Assembly (NCBI GenBank): GCA_963678705.1
Contig: OY783212.1
Location: forward strand, 6,076,001 to 6,140,000
From: Panorpa germanica
Taxonomy: Eukaryota; Arthropoda; Insecta; Mecoptera; Panorpidae
Direction: 5' to 3'
DNA length: 64,000 nucleotides
Positions within the stretch are counted from its first letter, which is position 1, and the number at the start of each line of letters is the position of its first letter. The notes beneath the pieces were generated by a model that was not told the DNA's origin, did no database searches, and saw only the letters and a list, made by a program, of their open reading frames with translations. The translations under genes were made by a program, and so were the position numbers. Shown here one piece after another: positions 34,701-42,677 of the stretch.

Positions 34701-36699
34701 TATGATGTGATAGGGCAGCATACTTGTATGGGAGACCACAAGGTAAATAACTACCACATGTTTTTTTATATTCGTATTCAAGGTGATGACATCGCATTAA
34801 TATTTGCAATGAATAAATGCACCTAATACTTTACTACCCAAAATATATTCTTACATTTGAAATGAGCAGTTAAAGGTAATTCTTAACTTGCATTATTAAT
34901 AAGATAAATAAATGGAATGATAATTGTGTTATACTCGTATTATAATCTTTCAAACCCGGTAATAGTACCCGGAATTTTTATTACCGTTTTTAACGTTTTC
35001 AGACTCTGCTACCGAGAACTACCCATATTTACTAATTTCGATACATAAATCCTCTAACAAGATACATTTTTTGCAGTTCAGTAGAAATAACAGATTTATT
35101 TTTAATTAGATAAAAATTATTTTATTGTACAATATTTCAAAGACATTGACATTTTTCTAAATGACTTTTCTTATCTGAAGGTTACAACAACTTATAAATA
35201 GTTTAACCGGAAATAGAAAGGTGCGTGAAATTCGAACAAATAATATTTCTTGAGTTTGGTATTACATCCAGAGGATCAGAAAAGTTATACGAAAAGTTTC
35301 TCTGTATCCATATTTCCAAATTAGGATTAATGCGGAGACAAAATTATCAAGAATGTCTTACTTACGTTTTCGAAACATTTTCTGTTGTTATGGTTGTACA
35401 TTTTGTTAATGCAGCCCGTATATTTGGATATACGCATCAATATTTCAAACTAAGGTATCAGTCTAACAGAGTGATTTCCTTTATTATTTGTTGTAGGAGA
35501 GGATAATATAATCTTATACTTTATTTAGCATGAAAATATTTACATTAAAGTATCTGTAAAGTTGTATTCAAATATTTCACACGCTTTTATACCTTTTGAA
35601 TAACATTATTTTTATTACTAAGTAGTTTGCTATTTTATTATATCAATTTAGAAACAAATCAACTAAATGTATTGGGTAAACTCATGTATTATATTATATG
35701 TAAGTTACATAATATTTTCATATTAAAATCAATGAAAACAATTTCATGATACTAGTGGATGCTTTAACTGTAACCTGCATGCTTTCTTAGAATAGGTCAC
35801 TATTAACTTATTTTCTCGTAAATGAATAAGTGCCGTCAATTTATCATTTTATTAAGTTTTATATATGGAAACAGACAACGGTAGATCTTGTTGTTAATAT
35901 TTATATTTGTATGTTGCAGCCGGTTTTCCTCCAAATGTGGATGTCTCCCAATCAAGGTACTATTCGATGTTGTGAGCATGAACATGCACCAAAGTACTGC
36001 TTCCTGTTGCCACATAATCTCACGTCCGCTTTTAATAGACACAGTTCAGTTTTAGGAAGTAGTGTCCGTAATTCCAATGATAATTGTAATGTTGTATCTC
36101 TAGAGAATTTCATATCTCCTATAATTAATGTAACTGACACAGATTTTAATTTAAATGTTTGTTTATGCGATTTTTGGAGAGAAACTGAAACAGACATAGT
36201 ATCAGAAATTTGCAAGAAATGTGGGAAATTTAGAATAAAAAATAACGGAAATTTAAAATCTCGTAGTAAATTTGATAATTCTTACGATAGTGACATAATT
36301 GTTAATAGAATAGATCCACAACTTTTGTACATATTAGAACAAAAACACCAAGATCCATATACACCTGAAAGTTTAGAATCTCATTCACCTGCTGCCGAAT
36401 TAGCTGTAGAATCAGATCAACTGGATTCCGATAAAGAAGGTCCTGATGTTTTAGAAGAAAATATAAATGACGATAATACTATAGCTGAAATAACAGAACT
36501 AACGGTTGATATAAAGCCTTCAAAAATTCCTAATGATATACCCATATCACCTAGGCATGGGGTATCACCTCGACAATTAAAATCACGATTAGAAACTATT
36601 TTAAGAGAATCTGAAAATAATCTTCAATTGAAAGATAATGAAGCTGAAAAGTCATCAGAGAAATTAAAAAACAAATGCTGTGGATGTGCTCTGTTGTGA
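1733..36699 (+). CDS. INPP5A: Type I inositol 1,4,5-trisphosphate 5-phosphatase with long C-terminal tail
   Basis: This enzyme removes the 5-phosphate from Ins(1,4,5)P3 and Ins(1,3,4,5)P4 and so ends calcium-release signals; family members sit on membranes through a C-terminal prenyl group. Eight coding exons join in frame: 1733-1795, 28701-28931, 32100-32267, 33037-33209, 34073-34160, 34229-34387, 34494-34742 and 35920-36699, giving 636 residues. Exon 1 encodes LLVTANVGSVFED, the family N-terminus. Exon 2 carries ALHLQEVGG, exon 4 VNIHLFHDASNL, exon 5 the metal-binding GDFNFR (about residues 228-233) and exon 7 the catalytic RCPAWCDRI (about 336-344) and MGDHK. The final exon starts with PVFL as in vertebrates but then continues for about 255 residues, against about 22 in human INPP5A (412 aa). 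It ends CCGCALL, a CAAX-like box. Intron 1 is 26.9 kb. A likely poly(A) signal AATAAA is at 37279. Identity is very secure; the 5' UTR was not mapped. Confidence 0.93.
3108..3312. repeat. Possible pogo/Tigger-like MITE fragment
   Basis: The left part contains CTCGACTTACACGGATTCG and related GGATT-rich words (3119-3170). The right part, reverse-complemented, reads CTTCGGATTACGCGG (around 3288-3306). Such repeated CGGATT words near the ends resemble pogo/Tigger-type terminal sequences. Ends and target duplication were not resolved, so the class is tentative. Confidence 0.3.
4042..4549. mobile_element. TIR element (outer) containing a nested MITE
   Basis: The two ends are inverted repeats of about 65 bp. 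The left end has CTTTAGACGCCTCTTTCTTA and then GGCTAAGGCTGCACTGTGAA. The right end, reverse-complemented, has CTTTAGACACCTTTTTCTTA and then GGCTAAGACTGCACTGCGAA. Outermost bases are TACACTG on both sides. The interior is non-coding and is occupied by another MITE (4215-4468). A short match to the same terminal repeat occurs at 57250-57275 downstream of the first zinc-finger gene, so it is a dispersed family. The superfamily is not assigned. Confidence 0.7.
4215..4468. mobile_element. MITE of the 'ATTACGTCAC' family, nested
   Basis: The left end reads GGGTCATCCAGAAATTACGT. The right end, reverse-complemented, contains CCACCATTAATTACGTTACA. Both match the ends of the elements at 11367-11592 and 30664-31103. 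It lies inside the 4042-4549 element. No coding potential; the superfamily is not certain. Confidence 0.6.
4683..4722 (+). repeat. Single end of the 'CCAGTTCATTA' MITE family
   Basis: The segment reads CGATCGTACAGTTCATTAGT followed by GAGACATCCTCGAA. It matches the left terminal repeat of the element in PRDX3 intron 6 (48479-48697) and of the copy at 9478-9690. The partner end was not found nearby, so it looks like a truncated copy. Confidence 0.45.
7036..7080 (-). pseudogene. Remnant of a Tc1/mariner (IS630-type) transposase C-terminus
   Basis: Read on the minus strand, the segment encodes RACINVSGKQFEH followed by a stop. This resembles the C-terminal R..ACI...G..FEH signature of many insect IS630/Tc1/mariner-type transposases. 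No longer transposase frame can be followed upstream, so only a decayed fragment remains. The match is short and could be chance. Confidence 0.35.
7776..7980 (+). repeat. Dispersed repeat R3, copy 1
   Basis: This stretch is about 80 percent alike by eye to 31640-31850, sharing words such as ACTCCACCTGTCGGAATACA and CTTCACCAAATTGTTTACTG. The repeat is non-coding and its ends are not defined. One copy is in INPP5A intron 1, the other in intron 2. Confidence 0.65.
8314..8628. mobile_element. hAT-like MITE with perfect 8-bp target duplication
   Basis: The left terminal repeat reads CAGGGGCGGCCTTAG. The right one, reverse-complemented, reads CAGAGGCGGCCTTAG. The element is flanked directly by GATAAAGC on both sides (8306-8313 and 8629-8636), a perfect 8-bp duplication. 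Eight-bp duplications and CAG... termini are typical of the hAT superfamily. At 315 bp with no transposase frame it is non-autonomous. Confidence 0.85.
9478..9690. mobile_element. Degenerate MITE of the 'CCAGTTCATTA' family
   Basis: The left end CGTTCGTCCAGGTTATTAGA and the inner word CGAATATTGTTTTCGTCGTT correspond to the element in PRDX3 intron 6 (48479-48697). The right end (GGTGATATCTCACTAATCC) is eroded. Non-coding. Confidence 0.5.
9735..9825 (-). repeat. Diverged fragment of repeat R1
   Basis: It contains CCAATTATTTTTTAATAACT and ACATTAACAATTAAAA, matching the part of R1 seen at 18655-18720 and, inverted, at 80-130 and 29410-29465. It is short and diverged. Confidence 0.5.
11367..11592. 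mobile_element. MITE of the 'ATTACGTCAC' family
   Basis: The left terminal repeat begins GGTGCCATCCATTAATTACG. The right one, reverse-complemented, begins GGGGCATTCATAAATTACGT. The element is about 226 bp and non-coding, with a run of nine G at 11533-11541. No exact target duplication is visible. Relatives are at 4215-4468 and 30664-31103. Confidence 0.7.
11852..13524 (+). mobile_element. Non-autonomous Helitron
   Basis: The 5' end is TCCTATATTATAATGTTCC preceded by A. The 3' end is CTAG followed by T, so the element sits between A and T as Helitrons do. A perfect 6-bp stem with a TT loop (CGTCGC-TT-GCGACG, 13497-13510) lies 10 bases before the terminal CTAG, the classic Helitron 3' hairpin. 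There are no terminal inverted repeats, no target duplication and no Rep/helicase frame. The interior has imperfect duplicated blocks (11851-12060 against 12616-12870; 12120-12345 against 12361-12590), and the 5' terminal sequence recurs at 12617 and 12665. Confidence 0.8.
13862..13912. repeat. Solitary hAT-like terminal sequence
   Basis: The segment begins CAGGGCCGGTCTGAGAGGC and runs into GGCTGCATGGGGCGC, similar in style to the ends of the hAT-like MITEs at 8314, 24505 and 26811. No matching opposite end was found nearby. Confidence 0.35.
14140..14300 (-). repeat. Dispersed repeat R4, copy 1
   Basis: Reverse-complemented, this segment matches 28005-28185, sharing CATTTGGCAGATATTGTGTT and a following CACTAACCT / GACTAACCT block. 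It is non-coding. The two copies are in opposite orientation at the two ends of INPP5A intron 1. Confidence 0.65.
14341..14740 (+). repeat. Dispersed repeat R5, copy 1, split by a foldback MITE
   Basis: Flanking sequences AGCATATTTTAGAA (about 14347-14360) and ATTCAGATCC (about 14607-14616) onward match a continuous stretch at 15880-16060. The foldback MITE 14363-14593 interrupts this copy. Non-coding. Confidence 0.65.
14363..14593. mobile_element. Foldback MITE with about 100-bp inverted arms
   Basis: The left arm begins AGGGGCCGTATTCCTGAGTC. The right arm, reverse-complemented, begins AGGGCCCTATTCCTGAGTC. The arms continue matching for about 100 bp, including AGTGAAACATTTTA/AGTGAAACATTTTAC, leaving only a short central spacer. 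The DNA could fold into one long hairpin. No coding frame. A clear target duplication was not seen. Confidence 0.85.
15070..15740. mobile_element. PIF/Harbinger-like non-autonomous element
   Basis: Perfect 33-bp terminal inverted repeats start GGCCTGTCTCAGTATGGGAC at 15070 and end with the exact reverse complement at 15740. TAA flanks both sides (15067-15069 and 15741-15743), a 3-bp duplication of the TWA type used by PIF/Harbinger elements, whose ends often begin GGCCTG. It is 671 bp. The inner arms are also partly inverted. The open frame at 14990-15343 crosses the element boundary and is not a transposase. Confidence 0.85.
15880..16060 (+). repeat. Dispersed repeat R5, copy 2 (uninterrupted)
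   Basis: It reads AGCATATTTTAGAAAAAAAT then TCAGATCC and TAATTTTCAT, matching both flanks of the foldback MITE at 14363-14593 without the insertion. Confidence 0.65.
16085..16135 (-). repeat. Diverged SINE-like fragment
   Basis: It contains CCAGAAAATATAACGC and CTGGGATCC, resembling the segments at 51470-51520 and 63727-63766. It is very short and eroded. Confidence 0.3.
17205..17285 (-). repeat. Diverged tRNA-like SINE fragment
   Basis: The plus strand has CCGTCAAGTATCAATACTCT followed by GGCTTACTG. It aligns with ACGTCAAACATCAATGCTCT followed by CGCCTACTG at 63780-63808. The A-box-like part is kept; the B box is eroded. Confidence 0.4.
17494..17674. mobile_element. Short TIR MITE
   Basis: Left end TAGGCTGGGCTTTTACGGCA and right end (reverse-complemented) TAAGCCTGGGTTCACACGGC are followed on both sides by ATTGTACT.CACG and a T-run ending GCAGT. 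The arms match for about 45 bp in a 180-bp element. The 102-residue open frame across it is not a gene. Confidence 0.75.
18580..19085 (-). repeat. Dispersed repeat R1, near full copy
   Basis: Reverse-complemented, it matches 29020-29560 over about 500 bp, with shared words such as AGCGCTAGAAATGGT, GTCAAATAATCAAGTCAAAT and ATCCCTTTAATAATTAAAGA. Non-coding, internally conserved, with no transposase frame. A further scrap (GGACACAAGCCCATT) is at 19170-19190. Confidence 0.8.
19266..19410 (+). repeat. Dispersed repeat R6, copy 1
   Basis: It contains TTGAACTCTCATAAGTTGAA, matching CTGAACTCTCATAATTTGAA at 51678-51697, plus preceding blocks (ATGTATGTAGGAACGAAT against GTGTATAGAAACGAAT). Non-coding. 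Confidence 0.5.
20700..21300 (+). repeat. Dispersed repeat R2, copy 1
   Basis: It matches 26147-26830, including TTACATTTTACAAAGATCAA, GTTACGTTTCGGTAAATA and AAAACATTTTAATTATTTAT. Non-coding. Both copies end near a CCTGCT.TAG.ATTAAT word; in copy 2 that word is interrupted by a hAT-like MITE. Confidence 0.75.
23903..24203. mobile_element. hAT-like element with perfect 8-bp target duplication
   Basis: Left end CAGTGCTGTAGCTACC and right end (reverse-complemented) CAGTAAAGTAGCGTACC are imperfect inverted repeats. GATACGGGG.CC words occur inside both arms. The element is flanked by AAATGCTA on both sides (23895-23902 and 24204-24211), a perfect 8-bp duplication. 301 bp, no coding frame. Confidence 0.8.
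24505..24700. mobile_element. hAT-like MITE, same family as 26811-26970
   Basis: Left end CAGGCCCGAATTTAAGGGAG and right end (reverse-complemented) CAGTGCCGAATTTGGAGG are inverted repeats. The interior shares ordered words with the reverse complement of 26811-26970 (AATAATTAG.AGCCTC, CCGGGG.CTCCAC). Flanks GGCAACAA and AGCAGCAG are only a partial 8-bp match, so the insertion is probably older. Confidence 0.7.
26147..26830 (+). repeat. Dispersed repeat R2, copy 2
   Basis: Diverged copy of 20700-21300. Positions about 26440-26630 have sequence with no counterpart in copy 1. The right end is interrupted by the hAT-like MITE at 26811, after which the R2 match resumes (TATTAAT at about 26981). 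Confidence 0.7.
26811..26970. mobile_element. hAT-like MITE with perfect 8-bp target duplication
   Basis: Left end CAGCGCCGGATTTAGAGG and right end (reverse-complemented) CAGGCCCGCATTTAAGGGAG are inverted repeats. The flanking 8-mer CCTGCTGT occurs exactly on both sides (26803-26810 and 26971-26978). 160 bp, non-coding. Confidence 0.85.
28005..28185 (+). repeat. Dispersed repeat R4, copy 2
   Basis: Inverted match to 14140-14300, including ACAAGAGCTG.CA, CATTTGGCAGATATTGTGTT and GATTTAAAATAAC. Non-coding. Confidence 0.65.
29020..29610 (+). repeat. Dispersed repeat R1 with a palindromic end
   Basis: Full-length-looking copy matching 18580-19085 (inverted) and 1-210. The 3' end is a hairpin: ATCAATATATAG...AAAAATTAAGACA at 29489-29524 is repeated in inverted form at 29565-29602, around a short loop holding GCCCATTCGGTGCGAATTGGG. 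Non-coding. Confidence 0.75.
30470..30612 (-). repeat. Partial copy of repeat R1
   Basis: It contains CCAGAACCTCAAATGTAAAC, AATAACTCCTTATATTTTAG and TCTCTTTAATTATTAAAGTG, matching the minus-strand R1 copy at 18610-18745. Confidence 0.65.
30664..31103. mobile_element. MITE of the 'ATTACGTCAC' family, degenerate right end
   Basis: The left end GGTGCCATCCACATAAATTA then CGTCACACAAA is clear. Internal GTGACGTCAC and TGACGTCACA words occur as in the other copies. The right end (TCACAATTTCTTGAGTTC) is only a weak inverted match. Confidence 0.55.
31640..31850 (+). repeat. Dispersed repeat R3, copy 2
   Basis: Matches 7776-7980 over about 200 bp (ACTCCACCTGTCGGAATACA; ACTATAATTGAAGTG; TTCACCAAATTGTTTACTG). 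Non-coding. Confidence 0.65.
32470..32551. mobile_element. Palindromic 'TTTATACC' foldback MITE in INPP5A intron 3
   Basis: The 82-bp segment is a nearly perfect palindrome: TTACAAATAAACCTGTTATA on the left and, reverse-complemented, TTTACAAATAAATCTGTTAT on the right, with internal TTTATACCAGGTATAAA. The same element occurs at 55716-55817. Confidence 0.75.
34743..35919 (+). other. INPP5A: INPP5A last intron
   Basis: The intron runs from a GTAAAT donor to a TTGCAG acceptor. A 93-residue open frame (35225-35506) has no family motif and no suitable splice sites. I see nothing else in it. Confidence 0.7.
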
Positions 36700-37816
36700 T
36701 TTATATTTTTTCTGCACTGGATTGATTACCAGTTTCTATTTTATTTTACATTTTTGCGATGTTAGCAGCATGCATTGACGTTGTAATTTTTCACGTGTGA
36801 AATTTTATTTGAAATGAACGTAATACATGTTGTTAGAATATAACTGGTAATATTAGGAATTATATCAAATTAGTCAATTAATGGAAACAGGTGCTGTGGA
36901 ACTCCCAAAGACTGAGTTTCAACTGTATAATGGCGAGACTCCGATTGAAGAACATAGCAGTTACACCCGTTACGTGCAACTCAATAAACAAGATTTTCCT
37001 ATCCAGATTTTCCGAGAAACAGCCGTGTGAAGAACAAGCTGTACTTACAATAGCATATTAAACGTTAAATTACATGTATAGGAATTATTGTAACTAGTCA
37101 TTTTTGTATAGAAAAATAATTAAATATTCTATATTATCTGGTAAATGTTTTTAGTAAAATATCTTTATGTTATATTATATTGTAAGTAGTACAAAAAATT
37201 TATAAGTAAATGTTGTGCGAATCATTTCACCATACGTATTGTTGTTGTCTAATAATAGGTTTTCCATGTGTTAATTTTAATAAATGTTACACCATACACC
37301 CCCAAAAATGTTTCTAATTAATTTTGTTTTTAATTGAAATCGTTTCAACAATAATTAAATGAAATTTGATGTATGTTAAAAAATATTTTACATTACATAA
37401 TAAATTATTATTAATATTAACATCCCGATGTATTATTTAAATGTGTGTATTTGTAATCAAATTTTAAATTATGTAAACGTTACATAATTTTGTAAGTATG
37501 TAACGTTTTTTTTTAAGAAATAGATTGTTTGGTTACCAATGTTATATCCCGATGGGAATCTAAAAGATACATTATATTTATAAAATTCTTTATTTATTAA
37601 ATAGATCTAAATTATTAGAGATTTCAATACTAGCTTAATTAATTAAAACGATCTGTATTATGAACGGATTTGACTTATTACAATTCCTATTTTTAATGTT
37701 GCTTAATTTTACATTTTTATTATAGAAATTATTTAATATTAGGAGAAGATTTTCATTGATTTTAATATAAGAAAAAAATTCTTTACACTTTTTAATTAAT
37801 ATTTCATTTAATAAAG
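36700..37816. other. Convergent intergenic region INPP5A/UBLCP1
   Basis: This region holds the 3' UTRs of two tail-to-tail genes. AATAAA lies at 37279-37284 on the plus strand, and the minus-strand equivalent is at 37589-37594. The rest is AT-rich with no coding pattern. Confidence 0.5.
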
Positions 37817-39089
37817 TTATCTTCTCCTTTTATCCGGACGATAAGATTCCCATTTCTTATGATTAAGTTTTTCAAAATTATCACAATGATCAGCAATCTT
37901 TTTTAAATATTCTGCCAAATATATCAACTCCTTATCCTTGTCACGATTAGAATGTGCTTTTCGAAATGCACGAATTTTTAAACCAGACTTCGGATTCATT
38001 GCAAAATTTCTCCTAATATCATCAAACATTATAGTATTCTTAGGAGAGTATTGCTCGAATTTCCCCCAAATAACTGCCAGTGGTTTTACCTAATTAAACA
38101 GTAGAAAGGGGTAAATAACATTGATTACAAAACCGTTTTTATAATTTCTTTATATTATAATTTATACTCACATCTACTAAACCATGTTTTGGCAATTCGA
38201 TACTTATCATAGCAAGACTGTCTAAGTAAAATATTATTTTATAATCAGTGTGTGTAGAGACTCCAAGTAATTTCATCTTCTCTTCTATCCATTTCATGCC
38301 TGTTGCTGACCAAATAACAATATCATAATCTTGATAAGCGGATGTTAAAAACTCGTGCAAATATGGTCTCATGAGCTCATAGCCTAAATATTAGAACAAT
38401 AATTATATGGTACATTTAACCAAATTATTAATATATATATCTATATACAATTAAGTTAACCTGCTTCAGCAGTTGATCGATGATCAAATAGTGTATAATC
38501 TATATCTAAAACAAGCAGCCTTTTCCCTTCTCGAGGCTCATTTAACATTTTTATGTCATACTCTCGAATACGTTTCTGTATTTTTGCCAAATAAATTTCA
38601 TTGTTTTCAATAGATATAATTTCATCTTCTATATCAAAGTCATTTACTACATCGGGTACATCTGGTGTCTTTTCCATATCTGCGATATCCTCTTCCAAAG
38701 ACCCCATAAGCATTATCTTAAACCCAGGCTTAAATTTGAAAGATTGCAATAGGGTGTCATCTTCTGGAGTTTTCCCTGTTTAAAAAATAACTAATATAGT
38801 GTGCATACCAAACACTAATCCTACCTACTAAACTCAGAAAATCATGAGACATCGACAACTATATTCTTATGTATTTGGATGTTAAGTTAGTCTGAGTTAG
38901 TCGTATTCGACAAAGTTTCAAAATATTACCTTTTAATTTGAGGTTAAGTAATTTCTGCCGTTCCGGTCGTACACCAGTTTCTTTCTGAATTGCATTCTTT
39001 AGCGTTGCAACCGTATCAATTTCTGATAAATTTAAAATTTCATATTCTTTTCCACTCCATTTAACAGTAACTTTAACTTCAGAATCCAT
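37817..39089 (-). CDS. UBLCP1: Ubiquitin-like domain-containing CTD phosphatase 1
   Basis: UBLCP1 is a nuclear HAD-type phosphatase that docks on the 26S proteasome through its ubiquitin-like domain and dephosphorylates proteasome subunits. Four exons on the minus strand join in frame: 39089-38930, 38775-38461, 38383-38172 and 38089-37817, giving 319 residues (human 318). The ubiquitin-like domain covers about residues 1-80 ([20 protein letters not shown]). The linker keeps [10 protein letters not shown]. The catalytic motif [11 protein letters not shown] has the nucleophile at D144 and D146 as second Asp. [20 protein letters not shown] and MFDDIRRNF follow, as in the FCP1-like phosphatase fold, with the basic C-terminus PDKRRR. 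An open frame extends upstream of ATG 39089, but homology starts there. It is divergent to WFS1, 612 bp apart. Identification is very secure. Confidence 0.95.
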
Positions 39090-39701
39090 TGTAAAGTAAA
39101 AATTTAGGAAAATACTAAAAGCAAAAATATATATATTTAGATATCTACATAAACTAATTAAATCTTGTAAACATTTAGAGGAGAAATTCAACTGCAAAAT
39201 TTAAAGGCTATACCACAAGATCAATTACATATTAAAAAAATTATACCATATAAATCCCAATTTTTGTTTCAACAAGAAACTGTCACAAACTGTTAAAATT
39301 AAGAAAATTACTTAAGACTTGATTGATCTGAAGTTCGTATAATAAGCTAAATGTCAAAAGAACCTATCAAGCTAGTGTACGAACTGTCATTTCAATTTTG
39401 GGATAGCTGTTCAAATTTTTTATCAATATATTATATTCTAATTAATGTACATGCAAATATATTACACAAAATCGGAATTGTAAGAGTATAATTTATTTAG
39501 TTATTGTATTGTCATTTAATAATTTTGCAAAAGGTTTTCTGTCAAAATATTTACTTTCGCGCTGTTTAAGATGATTGTTCTGGAATAACAGTCAACAATT
39601 GAAATAGTGAAGAATAATAATCTTACTTTTAAAATAGTAACATTTTTAGTTACTGTGTATTAACTAAATTTTATATATTTTTCTGAAATAAAATTGTAAA
39701 T
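39090..39701. promoter_or_regulatory. Divergent promoter region UBLCP1/WFS1
   Basis: 612 bp separate two oppositely oriented start codons, so both promoters must lie here unless 5' UTR introns exist. The sequence is AT-rich. No TATA box or initiator can be picked with confidence. Confidence 0.5.
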
Positions 39702-42677
39702 ATGTCTGGAGCCGCTGTCAGAACAACTAACACAGGACGTAAGCAGTGGAATTTACACGGTAAACGAAACAGTAGTCCTTAATAACTTTTACAATTTCTT
39801 ATGATTTTATGATTTGTTAAATTCTATTTCAACTAATTTTTTATTATCGTTTACAGAATTAAGAAATCAACTAGCTGAAGATGGATGCATTGAGTCTCAG
39901 GTTAAGTTGGCCAAACAACTTTTGTCGGATAACTGCGGTAAACTAATTTCCACCACGTGGTCAATTTACAGTCTTCTAAAAAAATCTAACGCTTATGTTA
40001 TCCGCAGAACTTGTTGCTGTTCGGGAAGCTAATAACCGCCAAGCAGTGTATTGGCTTATTAGAGCAGCAGAACAGGATCATGAAGAAGCAACTACATTAC
40101 TTACTCAATGTTTTAGAGATGGACGTGGAATAACAGAAGACAATTATGGTGATATAAAAGCTTGTCTAGATATGACACCTGGACAAAAGATAGCTCGTAA
40201 AGCAGCTAGAGATTTATTTTCAAGGTAAAATAAAAAATATCTTTGAATCCGTACAAAACATCCTTCGAATGTTATTTTATTCTTATATATATATATATAT
40301 TATTAAAGTTTATCAAATGGTGAGGAATATATTACGGTAAATCAACTGGAAGATAGAATGAGAGAAATTTATCATTGCCAAAGGAAAATAAATAAGTTGA
40401 AAGACGCATCTGCAATTGAAGCCTCACCGGAATCAAGAAAGCGTATGCTAAATTAAATGATATTCGTTTGTGATTTATCTTGGTGAATATATAATATTTC
40501 CATGTCAATTGCAGGGTACTTAAATCATGAACATAGAAACATAACTGAAGACAATCTAGTCGCAGCTGCCATGACGTATTCAAACGGTTATCTGCCACCA
40601 GTTACACAGGCATTAACAATTTCGGTGCCCCCACCCAATGCTCTTGATCATATACCATTTTTTTCTCGACCTCTTCTTCATCCTCTTTTAACATTACAAC
40701 TTATTTATTATAAACTACTAAAATTAGCAAATCATTCTCTAAAAGGATATAGCAACGTGCATCTTTTGATTTTATTATTTTGCTATTCATTATTTAACAC
40801 CGAAAATATGTTACTATTTGTGCCAATGGGATTTTATTATTTAAGTTTTATAGTGATGATAATTAGTACTTTCGAAATGCTAAGCACACAACGTGAGTTT
40901 GTGGATTTTAGAATATGGTCTGGTTTATTTTTACGTCATAGTGATGGTAATTTAAATAATGGAGATGCGGAATTTCAATTTATCCGAAATAAAATAAGAC
41001 CATATATTCATTTTTTTGTAGCTTTATTAATAAATCTCATTTTGTACCCAATTGTCGCAGCACAGTGGATTCCACAATCCGAGTTCACTGTTATTTCATT
41101 TTGTCTAACATTCATCAGTTTAGTGGTATTCATAAAAAGTAATAGCTATCGGTCTGTTGATTTTATTACGTTGTTTTCCTTCTGCATTAATGTATTAGCT
41201 AAATATCCATATGAAAATGATGCTGTTGTGAATCAAGGTTGGCGGTTTTTGGATCTCAAAGTTCCTACATTTCCATCATATATTGTAGGAAACGGAATAG
41301 AATTCTGTTTAAATTTTAGGGTCTTGTTTTATATTTTAATTCCTGGTATTCTAGTGATAATGGCACACAAGAATAATTGGCGTGGGGTTTACAAATATCT
41401 TATTCCTCATTGCGTTACTCTGAGCTGGTTGCAAATTTTTATTATAAGCTCTCAAGGTGCTACAATGTTTGGTTTGGTTCGTGGAACTTTAATGTTGGTG
41501 GGGTGCGTTTTGTTTTTACCATTGGTTGCAGTAGCGACAGTTTTCCTTCCTGTTGTTGCTGCTGTAGACTGGCTTTCAACTGTTGATATTGTATGGCGAG
41601 CTGGTGTTTCTTTAGCAATGTTTATAATTGCTATTATTATGTCTTGTGTACTTGCACCAAATAGAAAATTTGGAAAATATGTCACAATATTCCAGGTAAA
41701 ATATTCTGTTTTCACGTCTGAATTTAAGTGGTTTATTCTAAAAAAATATATTTAAATACTAAGTTCAAATAATTGTAATGTTTTAGGTTTTGTTTGGTAT
41801 TATAGCATTGGTATTTTTGGGAATGCCATACGTCCAGAACAATAAAACAAAGATCTCAGTAATAAATGTACCAGAGGTCAACATATACGAATCACTTATT
41901 ATTGATAAACAAAGTGATATCGATACTGAGCACTTTGAATTTTTATCGTGGGACATGTTTCAACAAATGTGTCATCAGGCAGCTTGGGATAAAATGAATA
42001 AAGTTTTAACACAAATAAACTGTGCAAAACTGAATGGTATTAAAGTGAAGTGGGAAGGATACGTAACAGATCTAGAGATAAAATCTGTAAGGAATGTATT
42101 TAACGAAATTACAGAAAAACTTCCAAGTTTTCTTGGAAACTATATTAAATGTACATTTGGACAACAAAATAATGTACATTGTAATGATAAAGAATGCTAC
42201 ATTGTAAAAAAAATACTTGAAAATGGAAACTATTGCAACTTGGATTATTGGAACAGGTATAACATGACTTTTTTTAAACGTATTATTTAACCAAAAATAC
42301 AAATTAATCAAAATCTTTTATGTAGATACGAATATGGAATTTCTCTTCACATACAATCAGGTATTTTAAGCAAAGGTGCAGAAGTTTTATTAAAAGCTCC
42401 GCATGAGTTTTCAAATTTTACTCAAAAATTGCACATAAATGATCGTATTTCATTCAAAGGAAGACTGTATAATGATAAACATTTTAGCTTGGGGAATTCA
42501 AAACCAAATATAAAAATTTATGAAATTGGTTGTGTAGGTTGCTTAGATTCAAAACTATCCTCGTTCAAATTATTTGATACTTCCATAAATAACTTTTCAA
42601 ATATTTTTAATGAGTTTTTTGCCGGTGCAAAAAGTGTTTTAAACTTTATGTTCAATCCTATAGTAATTTTTAAATAA
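39702..42677 (+). CDS. WFS1: Wolframin
   Basis: Wolframin is a multi-pass ER membrane glycoprotein involved in ER calcium balance and the unfolded-protein response. Seven exons join in frame: 39702-39759, 39857-39937, 40008-40224, 40309-40442, 40515-41695, 41787-42256 and 42326-42677, giving 830 residues (human 890). The N-terminal cytosolic part has Sel1-like helical repeats (LAEDGCIESQVKLAKQLL; WLIRAAEQDHEEATTLLTQC) and RGITEDN, as in human. The large fifth exon encodes the hydrophobic core of about nine membrane segments, including NTENMLLFVPMGFYYLSFIV. The C-terminal luminal part has CHQAAWDKMN, VKWEGYV, FLGNYIKC and a final NCMA-like CVGCLDSK. The 70-bp intron 39938-40007 uses the acceptor at 40007; the nearer AG at 39971 would create a stop. 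AATAAA is at 42734. Very secure. Confidence 0.94.

Noticed and set aside
35225-35506. Possible extra INPP5A exon (93-residue frame)
   Set aside because: Exons 34494-34742 and 35920-36699 join directly as DHK|PVFL, as in the family, leaving no place for it.
41452-41715. 87-residue minus-strand frame over WFS1
   Set aside because: Antisense shadow of the strongly conserved wolframin exon.
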